From Plectrocnemia conspersa (Eukaryota > Arthropoda > Insecta > Trichoptera > Polycentropodidae), in contig VTFK01000002.1 in assembly GCA_009617715.1 (NCBI GenBank), forward strand, positions 1,488,001 through 1,552,000: DNA of 64,000 nucleotides. Direction: 5' to 3'. Position 1 is the stretch's first letter. Each line of letters begins with the position of its first letter. The notes beneath the pieces are model-generated. The model was not told the origin of the DNA and made no database searches. It worked only from the letters and a program-made list of their open reading frames with translations. Below, piece by piece: positions 12,885-25,889 of the stretch. The position numbers were made by a program, and so were the translations under genes.

Positions 12885-13790
12885 AAACGAGATTCTTGAC
12901 TTCAACATCATTTCAACATGTTCACTCTTTTTCGGCACCCAATGCGCGCATCGTGTAGTAACCGTGTATAAAAAAACAATTCTGAATACTTCCTTACTTT
13001 GTTGAGAAATTCATCCGTAACAACAATTTGTGCAATTATTTTGTGCCTTTCTCGTACTACGCTAAGAGCAATAACAAAAGCTTATAAATTTATTTTTCAG
13101 TATTAGCGCAACAAATTTGTATACATTTATAAATACAGCTTTGGTATTTGAAGTCTTTCAATATAACTGCTTGACTAAATTAGATCGGACGATCGAAGTG
13201 AAAGTGTTGCTTGTGCCAATTAGACGTAAGCTCAAATGGATGCAAGTTCCAGCTAAATACTCGATACAAGTCAAAAGCAAGTAAGGTCGGAGTAGCGCAA
13301 TTCGTAACGTCTCAGATTAGTAACCCTTAGGTATTAGGTTGGATATATTATCCAGAATGAAAAATATGTATTTTTTATATGTAATTACAATGTTACTTAA
13401 TTTTTTTATCTGCATAAAAACTATTTCTGTAAAAGAGTTTATGTCCGACTGTTGTGTATCCGTTTAAATCTAAGCCGTTGTAGATTTGATAACCTTGCAC
13501 TTGTCGTTTCGCATTCAACTTGTAAATGTAATACATATTTTTTGCATGTTTACAGGCACGGAATGGTCGTTGGAGCGATTCTTTTAGTTAACCCTATATT
13601 GTATCGTACGGTATAACAAAGGCTTACCAACCTGCCAGCGTGTAGTAAACACTAATAACGTTTGTTTTATGGCGCTTTTAACGCGTAAGTTGCAAGATAA
13701 TTTTAATAACAGCTTGTGGTTGCCACTTTTTAACCACCTGGGTGATTTGGAACAGAACTAGAAACTCAATTTATCTGATGATATTATACC
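12885..13790. promoter_or_regulatory. cluster of GC-elevated patches
   Basis: Three patches (about 12890-13060, 13180-13340 and 13440-13780) rise above the AT background with many CpGs. A pyrimidine-AG acceptor-like sequence ends near 13555 (TTTTTTGCATGTTTACAG), but the frames behind it close quickly or lack recognisable residues, so no exon is called. Regulatory function is a guess from composition. Confidence 0.2.
13285..13350 (+). repeat. possible tRNA-like SINE head
   Basis: GGAGTAGCGCAATTCGTAAC looks like a degenerate A box of a tRNA-like promoter. AGGTTGGATAT about 35 bases later stands where a B box is expected but departs from GGTTCGANTCC. No cloverleaf can be drawn with confidence. 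Probably a SINE remnant rather than a tRNA gene. Confidence 0.25.
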
Positions 13791-14399
13791 TTCTAGGACT
13801 TAAAGGGTATATTATTTGAGTCTATGTATTTAGCAAACGCAACTGTCATAAATGTGCATGATATAAGCACAAATAATGAAACAAAGTTTCATTAAAACAA
13901 AATCATGTTTTAGAGTTAATTGCTTTCATCAAAGAAATAGTACATCGCTGGTGTTTCATTATCCTTTAGGTAGGCCGCTAATAAGAATTAAAAAATCTTT
14001 TAACAGATAACGTAAAAGTTAACTACAACGTCACGATTATGTTTGTTAGTTATTATTTAATTTTTAAATACAGTGGATTAGACTGCCATTGTAGTATACT
14101 TTTGAATTAACGGCTATTATAAATACACATTACAAGCATAATTATGCTGATTAGTATACTCAGCAGCATATTAATCGAGTAAAAATCACTTAAATTTTTA
14201 ATACTACTGTATTCCGAATATTAATATTTAGTTTACCTTATATTTTTACCAGAATACATTTAGATTTAAATTTTATACTAAACAAAAGGGGATTGTCTCA
14301 TATAACAATATACAATAATTTACTGTTTATTATGCTCGGTGTGTTTCACATTAATTTACACGACGTAAGGTGCATACATAAAACTAGCATAAATCAATT
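13791..14399. other. AT-rich stretch, no gene seen
   Basis: No open frame, island or repeat that I can support. Confidence 0.4.
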
Positions 14400-14875
14400 T
14401 AACGAATTTCGTATTAAAATGTGTCTTACACTTTCGGTATTACCGAAATACCTGTATATACCACGGTATTGATATAATACGTCCAGGGCTTAAACGATGC
14501 GCTAAATGGGTACTTGGGCGTGAGGCGTTGCCAGACATTTCTCTAAACAACCTGGTTGATGGGGCACCGGCTATTAATGAGGTTCGAAATGAGGGTTTTC
14601 AGATTAAACGTTACAAAAAATGGATATAAAAAAATAACCACGAAGATAAATTACTGTAGAGCAACGAGGAAACCTTCCAAACACACACGCCTAACCCTAA
14701 TGACTAATTTCGAATCTCACGGTGTTGATTGTGTGTGTGTGTTGGTAGAAGATTCACAAATTAAGATTCAATATCACGATCATCCACGATTCTTACCTGG
14801 CCAAACTAAATATTTGTGATAATAACGCACCTCAAGGCAGGGGCATTCGTGAGGTGTTCGTGATGTAGCCTACCT
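14400..14875. promoter_or_regulatory. GC-elevated island with GGTATT words and a GT run
   Basis: CGGTATTACCG around 14435 is a short perfect palindrome, with CGGTATT again near 14464. A GTGTGTGTGTG run lies near 14730. An 87-codon plus frame from 14556 is open but no domain is recognisable and its composition follows the island. A candidate regulatory element or unrecognised repeat. Confidence 0.2.
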
Positions 14876-16165
14876 TTTTTATATATTTTTTTTGATAGAA
14901 ACTTTCAAGTTTAAGCTTGGTTGTGTTGTGTTACGGAAGCGATCGATTTTCTATCATTAACACGTTTTATATTATAACAAATTGAGTGGTGTTAGAATAT
15001 ATAAGATCGTTAAAAAAAAGTACATTGTATGTAGAACGAGCAGCTGTATTTTATTAATGGAAAAGCGTGATGTAGATTAAAAATAATAATTATGGATGTG
15101 ATTAAATATTAATGTGTAAAATTATGATAAATTTAATTCGTAATATGTACAGTGAAATAAGATTAAATAAAAAAACATTCAAAGTATTGCTTATTTTTGT
15201 TTAAATTGTAAACAATAAAAAATTTTTTTACTCATATTTACTTTATTGAATGATATAAAACTAGCTTTCTTATCTGGTTTTACGTGTATTTTTAACACTT
15301 GAGTAGAACATAATATTTTATGATTAATTATTTTCATTTACCATCACACTTCGTTCATTACAATGGGACATAAAATAGACCAGCAGAGAAGCGTGTATAG
15401 TTAATTCCAATTTCTGAAGACAAACGTAACGCTTTAAGCGAAAAGTCGTAAATTAAAAATCACTATAAATCAATAGCATAAAAACCAAAATTAAGTGGAA
15501 ATATTGAAGATTCACTAGGTGTAAACTACTAAATACATCAAATTTTAAGAAACTGCCTCTAAAAAATTCTACTGTAACTAAAAGCAAAATAATGTCTTTA
15601 TTACTTCGTATTTTTTTCCAAAAAGAAAGTGTACATAAGTTAACCAATTGCATGTATACTTTTGTAAGGGACTGAAAGTTAAATTTTAAATGTAAAGGTA
15701 AATAAATATAATTATAGCTTAATACATCGGCAGAAGTCTACTATAAGCATTTTAGTATTCTACCATCTATTCACGAGTCCACTTTTTCTAATTTGGCTGA
15801 AATTCTTTCATTTTTCTCTAATTAAAAATGTCAAGAAGCTGGAGAATGGGATTTATACATGCAAATAACAAATTATTTTAAATTAATTAATTAATTAATA
15901 ATATATATTAGATAAATAGACAAGTATTATTTTTATTTTAAATGAGATGCAATCTGCCTATTTAGACAATAATAATTGGTAAAGGAAAAAAACAGTAAAA
16001 GAATAAAAAAACATGTAGGAAGTCTACCACTTGAGGCTTCCTTTAAATAATTAACATAATATTATAGTGTGTTTAATTAAGTTATATTATAGTCTTATCT
16101 CCATCTTATAATATTATCTTAATATATATGTTAGTTGGTAGTAATTTTTATGGGGGTCATAATAT
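14876..16165. other. AT-rich stretch, no gene seen
   Basis: A/T-rich with a TTAATTAATTAATTAATA run near 15884. No recognisable feature; the 66-codon minus frame at 15453-15653 lacks a domain. Confidence 0.4.
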
Positions 16166-16169
16166 TTCT

Positions 16170-16615
16170 AATGTTATTTAAATATATTTGCTATTTTTAT
16201 TTGCTTGTTTAAGTATATTGTGTGGAAGCAGTCTCTTAATTTTGTAGAGTAGTCCAGGGTGCCACACTTCAAAAAGATGGGTTATATCTAATAATACTGA
16301 TGAGCAGTATTTATAAATTTCAAAGCCTTCGTTGATATAACTTGCCAACCTATTGACTATTGTAGAATGGTTTTGATTGATTGATTTAGTAAGAAATTAA
16401 GATCCTTTATTACAATATATTTTTTAATGCTTAGGCCATAAAATATACTTATTGGTTTGTAGGAGGCAATATCATCAGGTTCTTTTGCTGGTTTCAGTAA
16501 AATTACAATTTTAAGCAACCTTTTATTGAGCTGGAAAGTAGTTTAAATAGGGTTTTAGGCTATTATTTTATCACTTTTCCGCTTATTAGGTCATATTCCA
16601 GTGTCTTCTTGGCAT
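16170..16615 (-). pseudogene. jockey-type reverse transcriptase relic (fingers/palm part)
   Basis: Minus-strand translation passes in order through a YDLISGK-like block (near 16600), a VILLKPAKEPDDIASYKPIS block (near 16450-16505), and SSVLLDITHLFEVWHPGLLY followed by KIKRLLPHN (16217-16330). These correspond to the family motifs YDxITGK, LxPKPGKxPxxxxSYRPIS and AVFLDxxxAFDxVWHxGLLYKLK of jockey-clade RTs. Stops and frameshifts are frequent, and the catalytic FADD block is missing because the copy ends first. The segment at 24793-24965 is a relative of the same part. Confidence 0.75.
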
Positions 16616-17284
16616 AAATATATTTTATTTTTAAATTAAAATATGTTTTAATATTTTTTTTCTAAGCAATGGATTAAAAATTTAAAACAATAGGTTAAAA
16701 GTCTTCACGCGTGCACCACTTCGAGTTTCAAAACAATATGAAATATTTATAAAAAAATATAAAAAAACATAAGGCACATACATATATTTTACGATAAACA
16801 ATAAATTGTTTGTTTCATGCGAAATCATTATTTAACAAATACTTTGAAATTATTACACTTAGACAAAATGGATTTTTAACGTTTATAATATTTTATATTG
16901 CTTATTCAAAATATAAAACGTTTCCATTTACTTTTATCTATGTATAATAAATAAAATAATTCTTATTGCATAAAAGCAAAATTTCCTAATAATAAAATAA
17001 ATTTAAGTATGTCATATTTTAATACCTCTTTTATGATACTTACAACACTAATAAAGTTGCAATCATGTACCACTTTTCTTCGAATTTCCTACAACTATAA
17101 CTCTTTGTGCTAATTCACATAAAGTAAACTCGAATAAATATCAACACGCCGTTATACCTACCGTATTATATCAATCAATTTTTTTTTTATTCTTGAAAAT
17201 AATTTTAAATATATTGAATCTAATATAAAATCATTGCCAACATACCCTATATAAAATATATAAAGCTTTCCTCATTCATTGAAT
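16616..17284. other. AT-rich stretch, no gene seen
   Basis: No repeat, island or reading frame could be supported. Confidence 0.4.
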
Positions 17285-17650
17285 GCTTTCTTTTTTTGTG
17301 TTTGCAAAAACCAACACGATTCTCACACAATCCGTGCAGGATATGTAAGTAAAAGATGCAGGGGCATCACACAGTCCGGCGTCCGATCCGGCACCTCCTC
17401 ATTGTGTCGAAACGTGACTCGGTTAAGTGGAATATAGATGGCGCCAATCGGTTCATAAATAAATAATGACGCTTCGGTCACGTACCGACAATACTAAATT
17501 TACCGATTGTACCGCGGACCATACCTCCCAAATAGAATGTATCATTGTCAACGTGTACGCGAAAACAGAAATATTCATAGGTAAATATGACAATTTGTAT
17601 TTTTCAGGAAGCTGGTACTCAAACTGGTAGTCCTGGCAAAATAATAATAA
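17285..17650. promoter_or_regulatory. GC-elevated island with splice-like signals
   Basis: CpG-rich core at 17370-17560. A donor-like GATATGTAAGTAAA lies near 17340 and an acceptor-like TTTGTATTTTTCAG ends at about 17608, followed by 17 open codons. The minus frame at 17453-17680 shows no domain. The signals could mark a small noncoding exon or be chance; the island itself is the firmer observation. Confidence 0.2.
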
Positions 17651-18790
17651 TAAATAGCTTAAATACAATATGTACATCAACTTAGAGTGTTAAGTTCAGA
17701 ACATATCAATACTATCCAGGAGCTTATTAAAAAGTTTGACAGATGCGCTTCACATAGAAATCAAATATCTTCTAGTATTGTATAAAAATACCGACCTAAC
17801 TTAGCATATTAGAAATATCATGATTTATATTTTTTTATGGGAAGTCATATGAGAAATCTTCTTTGTACTTTAGTTTTTTATAAACTAGTTCATTTATATT
17901 AAAAAAATATTTTTTTAATGGGAACATTGGTATTTTAATATCGTTTTTCTATGTTTATTTTCAAAATTAAAATAATCTATAAAATCAAAATATAAACCAT
18001 AATTATACCTACTGTTAATTTATTACTTCTAATCTATTGGATATGATAGAGCTTTTATATAGTATCTTAGTATATAAGTTTCTGATTTTTTGATTGTGTT
18101 AAAATGTTTTACAATAAAAATACTAGCACAAAATGTCACATTGAATTATGAACTCAGTCAAACGAAAAAAATACGTGTAATGTTTATTGAAATCCTTACT
18201 CACGTCTAGAAAGTTAAACTTCAAGGGTTTCCACTGAAAATGGGTCATAAATATGTAAAAGGAAATCATCACATTGAGAACTTCTGCCAGATTGCACTCG
18301 TAATCATAAAAGTTCTGCTATATAATTTCATTCATAAGCTTTCGTATCCGTGATTCTATTCAAAGTTCAAAGAGCAACTTTCTTTTTTTAATGTGTGAAG
18401 AATATATTTTATGAAATTTTGTTTCTATCTTACTTACATACTTTAGTTATAAAACGCTTGGCTATACTTTAAATTATATACAACAATAGTTTTGCTATAA
18501 ATATAAGATCATATGTAAAATTATACACTGATTCTCAACATGTCATTGAAAGACTTTTTTGGATATAAATTTTTTTTTGCTTAAACTGTGTATTGAATTT
18601 TTTTTGTATATTTAACGTTTGATTACAATTGGCTATAATATTTAATGCACATCAAATTTGTACATAGCTAAGAATTCCGCTCCTAAGTTTTCTTAGTATG
18701 TATAGTTATAGGCTATAGTTGAAGGCAATGAAAAAATATCATATATGTTAGTAAATGTTTTTTTTAAGTCAAGTTATATTCTCACTATAA
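17651..18790. other. AT-rich stretch, no gene seen
   Basis: A/T-dominated sequence without recognisable features. Confidence 0.4.
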
Positions 18791-18794
18791 TAAA

Positions 18795-18905
18795 AATAAT
18801 TTCTTTGTCAATCTCCCAGACAAGATAGATTAAGTTGCATATGGAATTCGAACCTTTGTCTTTCGGGTATTATCCACTGACTCTACCACTGGTTTATTGT
18901 GCTTG
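18795..18905 (-). repeat. tRNA-derived SINE head
   Basis: On the minus strand TGGTAGAGTCAGTGG (A-box-like, near 18878-18892) is followed after the GATAATACCCGAAAGACAAA spacer by GGTTCGAATTCC (B box, about 18846-18857). This is the best-preserved head of the family in the window. Compared with a real tRNA, the acceptor stem does not close, so a SINE is preferred. Confidence 0.55.
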
Positions 18906-20303
18906 CTATGTTATATTGATTATGAACTACTAACAAAGAAGATCATTTCGAGATTTCAAACTTATATTTATAATTTTACAATTTATAGTCATCTACTTCT
19001 TAATTTAATCGTTTATATTCATCGTGTTTTGAAAATAACTTCACTATGCACCAACATTTAATTTATTTGACATATTTCTTAGTATTATAAATCAGTGCTT
19101 GCAAATTCGGCGCCCCCCAAAAATTTGCGCCCAGCGCACGCGCCCTGTAATTCCTCGCCGTTTGAATTGACACGTGAACAGAGTTAATGCTGGCGAATTT
19201 TTGGCTCGTGTGCATTCAATTACAACACTTTTTTCTCTCTCACTAATGTAGAATGATCAGTAAACCAAAAGACGACAAGAATCTTTTCGTTTCAAACAGG
19301 GGCCATTGTTTAACGACACTCTCTCGGATAAAATTTACATACAATACGGCAAATTACTGATGAATAATGTTCAGCTTCCAAGTTGACAATGAAGCGCATA
19401 AAACGTTTATAAAAATGCTTAACCACCTTTAAAAGTATTATTTTGCAAATTTTATGCGGGTCGAGAGTTGTATCGATTACACATGGTTATAAAAACTTTT
19501 TTATCTGTGGGTAATATGATAATAAAAAAAATCTGTTGAAGCAAATAATACTTTCCGTCGGGTATTAATAGTATCGATACCGTCAATCGTATAGAATTAA
19601 CGTAATTCCAATTTATCACAAATAAAAAATAATATACCCATTACACTAAATACAAAAAATAACTTAATCTATAGTTTAAATAGCACACTGATCTTGGCAT
19701 TAAATATCATAAAAATAATAGAACAAGAAAAAAAAACAATTTTTTTAAGCTATTTTTATACAAACAATCACTTTTCTGTTTAAGAAAATCTTAAAATTTA
19801 TTTCTAAAAAAACTTTTTAAATTAAAATTAATATTTACAACAAAATTATATTCTACGATAATCGAACATGAAATTACAATTAAGAATATTTTTTATTTTG
19901 TTGTTAATAAATATACTAAAATTCCAAGTCCTAGTAATAATTTTCATAAGCTTAAACATGTACTATTTTTTATACATGTAAAAGTTTATTATACGTTAAG
20001 ATTAAGATTAAAAATACTTTAAAATAAGGTACAAGTTGCTTTTTAAAACCATTTTCAAGTTCATAAAGAAAATTTAAAAACAAGTTAATATAAATTAAAG
20101 CAAAAACAAAAAATCTTCTAAATATTTTAAATTTTAAATACACAATTTAAATATCTTAAATTATATTAATACTATGTATTTAATTAGGGACTGATAATTA
20201 AACATATACTTATAAATTAAGATGTGTTTTTAGGAATTTTATGTTCATTCTTAAATTAACCGTTTCTGGATATCAGTGGATTAATATTAGTGTTTTTAAA
20301 ACC
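18906..20303. other. AT-rich with one GC-rich transposon-like patch
   Basis: At about 19095-19160, GGCGCCCCCCAAAAATTTGC and GCGCACGCGCCCTG resemble the GC-rich subterminal sequence of some hAT elements, but no inverted repeat or target duplication was found. The island extends to about 19350; the rest is AT-rich. Confidence 0.3.
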
Positions 20304-20850
20304 GAGAATTCTCAATTCTCAAGAAATTTCATAATGCTTGTTTTTTAATTTTTAATAATATTCCACAACGCTGATTTTTTTATACCGCCTCATAAGATAG
20401 GGTGAGTCCGTGTCAGATGTTTAAAAATATGCATGCCATCTTTGAAGCTTTTAATAAAGTTAGATAAATTTTGAATGGCAAAAATTATATACGTTTTTCA
20501 TAACTACTGTAATAGGGTTAATTTTGACCTTACGGACTCACCCTATCTTAATTATGACTCTTACTTTGACATCTAAGACATTAATAATCAGATAAGAAGA
20601 AACTGTTTAGCGTAAAAATCGACAGACTGCAAAAATGTATGGGGGATATCCACAAAATAATGAATACCATAAATTTCATTTATTAAATAATCAAAAGATT
20701 ATCTTCATCGTGCACAAAATATGAAAAATGTAAAGTTGCAGGAACAATTATTAACAATTTTCTCTACGAAACGAACGTCCAAAATTCCATCCTAACTTGA
20801 CGCTCTGTAGTCAATCAAAGTGGATCTGTTCTGATCTTTCGATGATTCGC
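20304..20850. mobile_element. repeat C copy 1, interrupted by a MITE
   Basis: The core at 20575-20850 matches 53262-53560: both have AATAATCAGATAAGAA, TGCAAAAAxTGTATGxGGG, TCCACAAA and CAATTTTCTCT followed by CCAAAATTCCATC. At 20304-20332 GAGAATTCTCAATTCTCAAG is the reverse complement of sequence at 53652-53679, so it probably is the left terminal inverted repeat whose right partner survives only in the other copy. If so, the element was about 0.5 kb and the MITE at 20395-20548 inserted into it. No transposase domain was recognised. Confidence 0.4.
20395..20548. mobile_element. 154-bp TA-target MITE
   Basis: AGATAGGGTGAGTCCGT at 20395-20411 is repeated perfectly inverted at 20532-20548. TA lies directly outside both ends (20393-20394 and 20549-20550), as expected for Tc1/mariner-type target duplication. 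The interior is AT-rich without a coding frame, so it is non-autonomous. The perfect 17-bp repeats suggest a fairly recent insertion. Confidence 0.8.
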
Positions 20851-22444
20851 GTCAGTATTCTATTAAAGTTTGTTCTCATATACTTTTTATAAATAAATAA
20901 ATAAAAACCCAACTGAATAATAGAAAAAAAAATTACATAATTTAATATGTATTGTTAAAAAACATAATTCTAATGCCCCTATTTTATTTATGTTTAATAA
21001 AATTTGAGCTTTATTGTTATTTTTTATTATTTCCATAGAAAATTTATATGAGATATAAATTTTAATGCCTAAAAAATATTATTTATTTTTAACCATTGAT
21101 TAAAATGAAACAACCGTGAAATCGCAAATCAATTTATTTCTCTCAAAGCAAATCACCAATAATCAACGTCCAATTGTAACTATAATGATATAGTAACGCT
21201 GCATACGATATCGTACACTATTTGCATTCTTGATGATAGTATACCGATATTTTTTCAAGCGTAAAATATTTTACCGTATTTATAATAACAAACAACCCAA
21301 AAATAATTACTATATAATTCCACGTCAAAAAAAATCACACATAATAGCCGGAAAGTCGATTTCTACTGTGATTATGAATAAAAATTTACGAGTCTAGTAG
21401 CCCGTAGTCAATATTCATTATGGCTGTACACAATGCGGGCATTTAATAAACGCATTTATCAATATTTTATTTTTTTAAGAAAATTTATAAAAAAATATTT
21501 AATTTATGTATAAACATACATTTTTAGTCTACATGTAATTGCATACATCATAGGTGTCTGTTTGCCCATGTAAATTGATTGCAAGTTAACAAGCTGCTTC
21601 GAAATTACCATAAACGTGAGCGAGATAGAGATATTCAATTGCTATATTGTTATGGTGGCGTAGAAGCGAGAAAGAACATACTAAAATAAAGCATGTCAGA
21701 AGTGATAATATAATGTACTGAAAAAGAGCTTTAACGATCTCCTCGGGTACAGTCAGTCGATTAGTATGCGAAACGGTTAATGTTATAATATTTGTTTTGT
21801 CGGAAAGTGCGTTTATTTTATCAGTGTTAATCACCCGTTGGCTGTGTATCTAAATTAGTATAAATATTAATCATGTTGTATTATTTATTGTATCTGTTTC
21901 ATTTTCAATACAATAAAATCATATTACAAAATGAATATTTAATTAAAATAAAAATGAAACATCCTTTTAAAACTGCTTAAATATATAATTTTTTAGTTTA
22001 TTACTATTACAATTAACTAATGATTTTTTTTGCAAGATTATAACATTGCAAAAAATCTAGTATATTATTTTCTTAAGAGAAAATTTATATGTTTGAAATT
22101 AACTATATATTGGAACTGCTTGACTATAAGAAAGAAAAGACATTGTTGAATCAAACAAAGCTAGCTGGATATGATAATTTAGTACTGACTCAAGTGTTCT
22201 TATATTAATAACTCAAATACCAATCCAATGAAGATAATTTATTTTTTGTTCAGCAGCGTAAAGATTATATTTTTAGATATAAGGTTATATTATATCCATA
22301 ATTTATTGTGAGAAATGATTCATAGGATATTTCGCAAGTGAAAGTATTTATAGTATCTGTCATCTGTCAGGAGATTTGCGATATTATTATCGTAATGTCT
22401 AATCAGTGATGTTTTGAAAGAATGTCGTTTAATATTTCACAGCA
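20851..22444. other. AT-rich stretch, weak islands
   Basis: Slightly GC-elevated words near 21160-21430 include ATTTGCAT (21238) and several ATTA cores. An 82-codon minus frame at 21586-21834 has no domain. Nothing firm. Confidence 0.3.
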
Positions 22445-22858
22445 GTGTTACAATTATGTCCTTTACTCTATCATCAGCAATGTCAGCACACAAAAAAATA
22501 CTATTTCATTAGGGCCAGAATATTCTTATTTTCAATAAAAAAATATGAATTATACCCCTTGGTTGTTTTGCAAAATTTTATTTTCTCAAATATTCATTGG
22601 TTCATGCTACACAAGAATATAATTAAATATAGAAACTATTTCATGCCATTACTAATCATTTACCTTTTAAGCTTTATAACATCAACATTTGTTAGCATTT
22701 ATTTGATATTATATCAAACAACGTTATATCGTTGTTTAGCAGCCAAAAGGTTTAGTGATAGCTATGAGGAGTTCATAAAATATTATAATATTGCAAAAAT
22801 ATATAAATATATTAAAAGTATTCATTGCCATTGTGCAGATCAAATGAGTCATATTTGA
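22445..22858 (+). other. 137-codon open frame, unidentified
   Basis: This is the longest frame in the window. It opens at GTG (22445); the first ATG lies inside. One hydrophobic stretch, PLLIIYLLSFITSTFVSIYL, could span a membrane, followed by a charged tail (AAKRFSDSYEEFIKYYNIAK). I recognise no family. Composition is mostly what AT-rich DNA gives, although the tail is more varied. A chemoreceptor-like or transposon fragment cannot be excluded; chance is equally likely. Confidence 0.2.
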
Positions 22859-24790
22859 CGTTAATTACTATGTAATATTCATTATTATAATCAAAGGATT
22901 ACGAAATTATAGAATTTTTTTTTTTAATACAATATTATATAACATAAAAGATAGATTTTTACAAGGCGGTATCTCGCAACTAACTTTAAAATATTACAAT
23001 CGTGTAGTTCACGAGATAACCTATATTTTTACGACTAATAAATTCACATTCTTATCAATTAAATATTAATCTTAACGTATACAAAGTAATTATAATTAAA
23101 TTTTATTATTCAACAATATGATCAATAAAATATACAAAATGTTTCTCAGAAAAATATGAGTAATTTTTGTCTTCAAGAATAAGAAAAAAATAACTACAAA
23201 TGTTTTCATAGTATAAAAATTAAAAAATACATTTAAAAGTAAACATGCATACATAAAATTATAATCTAAATTATCCGCTTAAATATTTTAACGTGTGAAA
23301 AATATTCAATACGTCCCGACGTGAACATAAAATATTTATTTTGTGCGTCATTAGTATAATTTCTTTATTTATTTCAACGAACATCCGAAACGATGAGACA
23401 TAATCGATTAAATTGTAAATTATTCAATAGAATCGTGTTAAATAACAACGCAAGATAAACATTAAACATTTACATACATATTTATACGAAAGAATCAAAC
23501 GTCCGTGCGATGTTTAACTGTGAAATGTTTATAGCCACAATATCGTTAAACGAAATAAATAATATTGCAATATTAAAGTTGTTCACTCTTGTGCGCGTTG
23601 AATATACATAATATTTTAATACGAACAGTTAAAAACTCATTTTGAATAATTTTCATCGGTGAGTATATTTCCTCATTTGTGTGCTAATAACAAATATATT
23701 ATATCTTAATCACGATCCTGTCTAGGTGAATAGAAAAATTAATTATATATGCGAGAATCGTTCCTAATAAGAGAGCTCGCTCACATTCGAATGGCCCAAG
23801 GGGAACGGTTCTATTGTATATTATTATTAGAAAACTTACTTGGTTCACATTAATGAATATACTATGTTATACATTATGCTTTTAACACGTTTGAATAACT
23901 TACAAATTGTTTGTGTCGAGTACATTGTTGATTATTTTAACGCTCAAAGTTATTTATAACCATTTTAATATTCACAAAAAAATGATAAATGTGATCTATC
24001 ATGTCTATTGAAATATTTAAACCCCTTTTACAAAATAAAATATTTTTTTATTTAAATAAATAAAAATATATATAAAATATTATATATTATTATTGAAAAT
24101 AATTTTTCAGTTATATAATAAAATTAAATTTTTTTTAATAATTTTAAATTCATAATCTGTAATTAAAATAATACAAAAAAATATTTTGAGAAAACCATAT
24201 CTACTGGTTCAAAAATACCGGCTTTATTTTTCTGATAGATCTCTTATTCCAAGTTATGTAAAGTCTCTTTTAAAATCAAGCTAAGCTTAATCATAAATAT
24301 TATTAGGTTAAGTACAAATAAGTAATTTTTCACAAAATACGTTTTAGAGATCATGTGAATTTTTATTGATTAAAAAAAGTATTAAAGTATATATTGATGT
24401 ATTTTATGGTCTACATGTGACACGGCAACATAAAATTAACCATTAGAGAAGCATTTATTTTCCAAGAAAATTATCAACTATCTATTGAATGTTATGGAGA
24501 AGACAACCGAATTAAAGAATTGTAGCCACTTAAAGCTTAAATTAACTATAACCAATGCCCAGAAACAAGTATTTTAAGTAATTATCGATAAATGCCAAAT
24601 ATATGCTATTAAAATATAATTATAAAATATGCTATATTTTAATACGAAATTTTAGGAAAAATTACGTTTTTTCAGCTCATTTCGAGATTTTGTCTCAAAA
24701 TTTTTGGAAGAAAAGACATTTATTTTTAGCACATTTCTGTTCTTAATTTGGAAGTGTCTATAATTTAGGTTGAATGGGATAATTCATAAG
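22859..24790. other. AT-rich stretch, weak island near 23.3-23.6 kb
   Basis: CpGs are slightly more frequent around 23300-23600 and 23750-23810. Otherwise A/T-rich, without gene or repeat signature. Confidence 0.3.
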
Positions 24791-24792
24791 AT

Positions 24793-24965
24793 GTTGTGTG
24801 GAAGCAGTCTCGTCATTTTTAAAGTGGTCAGGATGCCACACTTTGTCTAAATTCTAAGTTATATCTAAGAATACGGCTGAGCTGTATTTTTATTTTCAAT
24901 GTCTGCATTGATATATTCTGGCAATCTATGATCTTGATCTATTGTAAAGTGCTTATTTATAAATT
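24793..24965 (-). pseudogene. jockey-type reverse transcriptase scrap
   Basis: On the minus strand VFLDIT, a stop, then NLDKVWHPDHF align with the AVFLDxxxAFDKVWHxGLLY motif of jockey-clade RT, and the DNA aligns with 16217-16380 (shared GTGTGGAAGCAGTCTC and TGCCACAC blocks). Only about 170 bp remain, with stops and a shift. It likely derives from the same family as the 16.2-kb relic. Confidence 0.65.
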
Positions 24966-25889
24966 AAAAATAATAATTTGATAAGAGATTAAATTTCTCT
25001 CCTACCGATTTCATTATTTTTATTAGTAATTTTCATAAAAAAATTTGACACAGTAAATAAATTAAAATATAAAAAAATATTAGTCATATGCTAATAACAG
25101 AACTATTTTTCTAACCAAAGTAAGAAAAATATTTAAAAGGTCTACTTTTAATATGCACATATTTAGAACCAGTACAAATAATTTAACCATTAAACAATCT
25201 ATGTACATTGCCAGTTTATACAAACTACATTTATAGCATTTCAACTTTAAGTATACAGTAATAAAAAAACCGTGACGATGATTGAATGAATTAATCAATC
25301 AAAAAATCGGTTTTCTCGAGTATACACCTTATTTAAAAATTAGTAGAACAAATTATGAAATCGCTAAAAAGCATATGAAAGGATTATATAGCGAAATTTA
25401 AATTTAAAAATCGCTACCATATTTTCGTTTATGTCCTATTTTGATTTATTAATTTATTTTATTATTATGCAGTAACATGACGTAAAACCACGTGTATAAA
25501 CAAAATCATTAAAAACACATACTACATATTGCAAAATTTTAGACCACACTGAATCTCTTGAATTAATATTTGTCTGAATATATTTTATTATTTTTTTGAC
25601 ACATATGTAGTTTAAGTTTTGTGATTAATTAAATATATTATCGATAACAATAAGCTCCTTCAAAAGATTGTTATCTTCAAACATATTTTTACTGTTTTTG
25701 ATATAAAATGCTTAAATAGTTTTGTGTTTCACTATAGTTCAAGATATTTAAGGTATTCTTCTCTTGACCTAAAATCTTGATTGTAAAATTCTATATATAA
25801 ATAACGTCAAAATCTGATACACACCGTATCAAAAATATCCCAGACAATCGTTCAAACTATTATACGTGACATTTTACATTAAAGCATCT
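24966..25889. other. AT-rich stretch, no gene seen
   Basis: No supportable feature; the 72-codon minus frame at 25080-25298 lacks a domain. Confidence 0.4.

Noticed and set aside
13555..13615. Acceptor-like TTTTTTGCATGTTTACAG with short frames
   Set aside because: Frames close within about 10-20 codons and have no recognisable content.
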